From contig BSWB01000004.1 of NCBI GenBank assembly GCA_033239125.1, forward strand, positions 30,687,501 through 30,751,500: a DNA stretch of 64,000 nucleotides. Reading direction: 5' to 3'. Positions within the stretch are counted from its first letter, which is position 1. Each line of letters opens with the position of its first letter. This document shows positions 62,201 to 64,000 of the stretch, piece after piece. A program made the translations under genes and the position numbers. This DNA comes from Fagopyrum homotropicum (Eukaryota > Streptophyta > Magnoliopsida > Caryophyllales > Polygonaceae). A model generated the notes under the pieces. That model did not search any database. It worked only from the letters and a program-made list of their open reading frames with translations, and was not told where the DNA came from.

Positions 62201-62790
62201 CCCATTATCTTTCCAATCGTGACTCTTCGTAACTACTTCCACACCTTCAAGTTACTCCACTTCTTGAATGGTCCCCGTCTCGATTCCTCTTAAATATCTC
62301 GAGTCTTCCTTCCACTTGTCCGTCCTTCGTTTATGTCATCTTCAATCATCCTCTTCAACATCTTCTTAAAGGAGTACAAGAACTCCAAGGTGTTCGCCCG
62401 AACGTAGCGCTCATCTCGATACTTGAGCATATTCATCCTTGTATGTACACTTCTATGTCAATCGACGTCGTCTTAAAGGTGATGATATCGTATGATCACC
62501 TTAGCTAAAGGTCCCATAACTTCATATGCTACTATATATAATAAGAATACTTATACATAACTATATAAGTCCTAAGTCCATATCACTACTAATATATCAC
62601 ATCCGTAAATCCAATACAACAATACAAGGTCCAAACGTGTACTATAGTCAACATATATTAACTATACATATATATCCAGTTCATCATGCAACACACAATC
62701 ACAAAGATACACATCAATTCTATCATGCATAACTACAAACCTCATATCCATATTTATATATACATACATCTATAACAAAATCCAAAAACT
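59271..62790 (-). pseudogene. Element H interior: decayed pol and unrecognised sequence
   Basis: At 60013-59747 an ORF keeps an RT relic (RMDDLLDRLQGS, later KLRIRDWDIAITAFRTNHDHYE), but the catalytic palm is gone. The rest aligns with element A's interior and has no usable ORF. The stretch from 60540 to 62400 is low in structure and I recognise no domain in it. Confidence 0.7.
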
Positions 62791-62869
62791 AAGCTGCCGA
62801 GATCCGCGGAAGGAGTGGTGGTCCGTACATTCTACCCCGACTCATGCATGTGATTTAAAAACGAAAAGT

Positions 62870-62953
62870 CAGAACCCGTGGGGTTCTGTTTATTCCTTAT
62901 TCGGCCTTTAGAAGATTGCGAGTGCCATTGTTGTCAACCTGGCTCTGATACCA
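62870..62953 (-). promoter_or_regulatory. Element H primer-binding site and leader stem-loop
   Basis: The primer site TGGTATCAGAGCC in sense is at 62941-62953, four bases after the 5' LTR. The leader stem CAGAACCC-GTG-GGGTTCTG is at 62870-62888. Confidence 0.88.
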
Positions 62954-62957
62954 CTTT

Positions 62958-64000
62958 TGTAACACCCCGAATCCGCGGGACTCGGAGCGCTACGGGTTGG
63001 GACCTCACAATGGGTCCCGACCCTTAGCTTGACAACAATTTCACCGGATCTTGCAACAAGGCACAAATAAAGGCCAAAACCAAATACATTTTATGCAATG
63101 CAATGAAACCCAAAACCATACAAACCAAAGACTTCAGCCGAGATAGAACCGAAAGACCAAATGCCATACACACGGCATACAATATATAATGAAAACGAAA
63201 CTCAAACACGACTCCAACCAAAACCCAATCCTAAAATGTACGGAACCCCGGCTGTCCACTCTTCCGGATCTCTCGGCCGCATTCATAACCTGCAAGGCAA
63301 TCTACAACAATCGGTATAAAACCGTTAGCTAATATTCGAAGCATTAGAATCAAGGTGAAAGGCACAAACACAAGTAAATCAACATAGCACACAATATACA
63401 CCAAAGCACGCAAGTCCAGTTTATTATCTTTTTATTATTAAGTCATATCCCGTTCTAATTCAACTTAGGTTGTGACACGAGAGTCACCGAAACTCGCCTC
63501 GGTCCCTACTTACCGGCATGGAATGGTACTGATGCATCCGACCGTCTACCAGCACGGGATAGTCGCCGAGAACCTCCTAGCTCTCGCGGGAGCCAGGCAA
63601 GTTGTCACCGCCCGTTATCATACACTTGGGCCAAAATAATATAAAGGTCGGTAATCCTAATTCCGGTTTAGTTATTATACACAATAAACAATAAACACAC
63701 ACCACCAAACACACATCAATGCTAATACGAGGAATACTAGCTAAGTAAGTCCGGAGACTTACCTCGTCACCACACTCAACTCACAACACTCTCGCTTCCT
63801 TAGGGAGGAAGCCCATAACCTGCTCACAAGAAGATAACTATATCAACAACAACCCACTCCTAATAGAAGTCTTATACTTCTATACAAATGATCTACGCAA
63901 GACCATTTGACTCTCAATTCTAGGACCGCATCCTAGAATCTGTCATGCTCACATCACACTCAACACAAGCTAGAAGTCCTAAGACTTCTAAACCCTCGGA
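62958..64000 (-). repeat. Element H 5' LTR (partial)
   Basis: Identical by eye to 52736-53778 at offset 10222 over all 1043 bp. It runs off the window. Confidence 0.95.

Larger units (their letters stand above)
52736..64000 (-). mobile_element. Element H: very young non-autonomous LTR retrotransposon (A family), right end outside window
   Basis: 3' LTR 52736-55710; 5' LTR from 62958 to the window edge. The 1043 bp visible in both LTRs are identical by eye, so the insertion is very recent. In sense: 5' LTR, primer site (62941-62953), leader, decayed interior, polypurine tract, 3' LTR. Without solo LTR I the interior is about 4.2 kb, like A. No long ORF. The right end is expected near 65.9 kb, followed by TCTAG and the rest of F's interior. 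Confidence 0.93.

Overview
The window is a stack of nested plant LTR retrotransposons; I see no host gene, rRNA gene, tRNA gene or CRISPR array. The long LTRs that begin TGTAACACCC, the primer-binding sites matching initiator tRNA-Met or tRNA-Asp, the Ty3/gypsy order RT-RNase H-integrase and the short tandem repeats all point to pericentromeric or gap-poor heterochromatin of an angiosperm, most likely a eudicot. The species cannot be named from this sequence.

Layout. Element A (1-8411, minus; 3' LTR cut by the window edge) sits inside the 5' LTR of element B (8412-18190, plus). B sits in an old AT-rich tandem repeat, C (period about 1.74 kb; 18191-19564 and 37853-39947). Element D (19565-37852, minus, TSD ATATG) splits C. 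It is the only element with a recognisable full gag-pol, inactivated by four in-frame stops, a 4-bp insertion and the insertion of element E (25091-31502, minus, TSD CCCGA) into its RT. E is a different type, with a tRNA-Asp primer site and one 358-codon ORF that ends in an eroded integrase. C is next interrupted by element F (3' LTR 39948-42076, minus), whose interior carries a plus-oriented LTR, J (43023-45039). The block 36837-45039 (8.2 kb) then repeats in tandem from 45040. In the second copy the F LTR carries a solo LTR, G (48427-50553, plus, TSD CGAGA), and the F interior is cut by a very young element, H (52736 to beyond 64000, minus). H itself holds a solo LTR, I (56056-59063, TSD GGATC).

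How the parts relate. A, H and I are one LTR family; A and H have about 4.2 kb of interior with the same decayed pol but intact priming sites, so they look like elements copied in trans. B is a third decayed family. A, B, D and H share a leader stem-loop just after the primer site. A, B, D, F, G, H, I and J share a hairpin that carries a consensus splice donor about 750-820 nt before the LTR 3' end. All elements whose 3' end is visible, including the unrelated E, have a perfect stem-loop just upstream of the polypurine tract. These shared RNA signals, E's repeated palindrome and internal second polypurine tract, and the tandem duplication are the most interesting points. All identities and counts were made by eye.
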